From the NCBI GenBank assembly GCA_043725085.1, contig JAYSLY010000033.1, positions 1-30,084 on the forward strand: a stretch of DNA of 30,084 nt, read 5' to 3'. This document shows positions 29,989-30,084 of the stretch, in pieces. Positions within the stretch are counted from its first letter, which is position 1, and every line of letters starts with the position of its first letter. The notes below the pieces were generated by a model. That model was not told the origin of the DNA. It did not search any database and saw only the letters and a list, made by a program, of their open reading frames with translations. This DNA is from UBA9630 sp043725085. GTDB lineage: Bacteria > Patescibacteriota > Minisyncoccia > Moranbacterales > UBA2206. Made by a program: the position numbers and the translations under genes.

Positions 29989-30084
29989 ATGGAAAAATTC
30001 CAAAACAAATACACAAGCAAATCTGCTAGATTAGAAAATTACGATTACAGTCAAAATGGTTTGTATTTTGTGACAATTTGTACC
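29989..30084 (+). CDS. REP-associated tyrosine transposase, Y1 family (partial, runs off the window)
   Basis: The first 32 codons are visible. SARLENYDYSQNGLYFVTIC is the typical start of IS200-like Y1 transposases of the REP-associated (RAYT) group, whose first beta strand contains YFVTICT. These single-strand HUH enzymes mobilise REP-type palindromes. The catalytic HUH and Tyr lie beyond the window. It starts 11 bp after murF. Several REP-like hairpins in this window could be its substrates. Confidence 0.8.
   Translation, partial: MEKFQNKYTSKSARLENYDYSQNGLYFVTICT

Overview
This window looks like a chromosomal stretch from a Patescibacteria/CPR-type bacterium (Parcubacteria- or Moranbacteria-like). 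That is inference. It rests on small conserved proteins known mainly from such genomes, short ribosomal proteins with private low-complexity tails, many starts without a Shine-Dalgarno, hairpin repeats between and inside genes, and a core/island mosaic. By eye, base composition has three tiers: a moderate core (gyrB, ribosomal genes, dnaX, dcw cluster), a clearly more GC-rich phoH gene, and two AT-rich accessory blocks (about 10.25-18.27 kb and 22.0-24.6 kb).

Layout. 0.2-3.7 kb: an OmpR-type response regulator, its histidine kinase and a GT39-like membrane glycosyltransferase; the first and last share a direct-repeat box likely bound by the regulator. 3.7-8.3 kb: a promoter with three tandem hairpin repeats in its leader, a small membrane protein, gyrB, rpsP, an L10-leader-like RNA, rplJ, rplL and a strong terminator. 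8.4-9.8 kb: PIN-PhoH ATPase with its own terminator, probably horizontally acquired. 9.8-10.1 kb: SHOCT-domain membrane protein.

10.25-18.36 kb is an integrated mobile island: a three-gene minus-strand operon of unknown function, an EcoRI-family adenine methyltransferase paired with a DUF262-HNH nuclease, a heavily structured non-coding stretch with a 49-aa ORF, an HUH rolling-circle replication initiator, and a large serine recombinase. The recombinase frame runs into the antisense strand of a tRNA-Gln(TTG) gene, so the element sits at that tRNA's 3' end.

18.4-22.0 kb, minus strand: dnaX, a GtrA family membrane protein and a conserved protein of unknown function. An elaborate nested inverted repeat lies between dnaX and gtrA. 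22.0-24.6 kb is a second defence island: a DpnI-like methyl-directed restriction enzyme behind a promoter overlapped by a 12-bp palindrome, a small unknown gene, a decayed DNA methyltransferase, and an intact PD-(D/E)XK nuclease that looks like its former partner. 24.6-30.0 kb is the cell-wall/division (dcw) cluster: mraZ (with MraZ boxes), rsmH, an FtsL-like protein, ftsI and murF. The window ends inside a REP-associated tyrosine transposase.

Two themes stand out. First, hairpin elements have entered coding sequence in frame: related copies lie in gyrB and rpsP in the same reading frame, and a different one lies in rplL; a transposase of the type that mobilises such elements sits at the window edge. 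Second, there are two separate defence loci, one of which restricts methylated DNA and sits beside a dead methylase.
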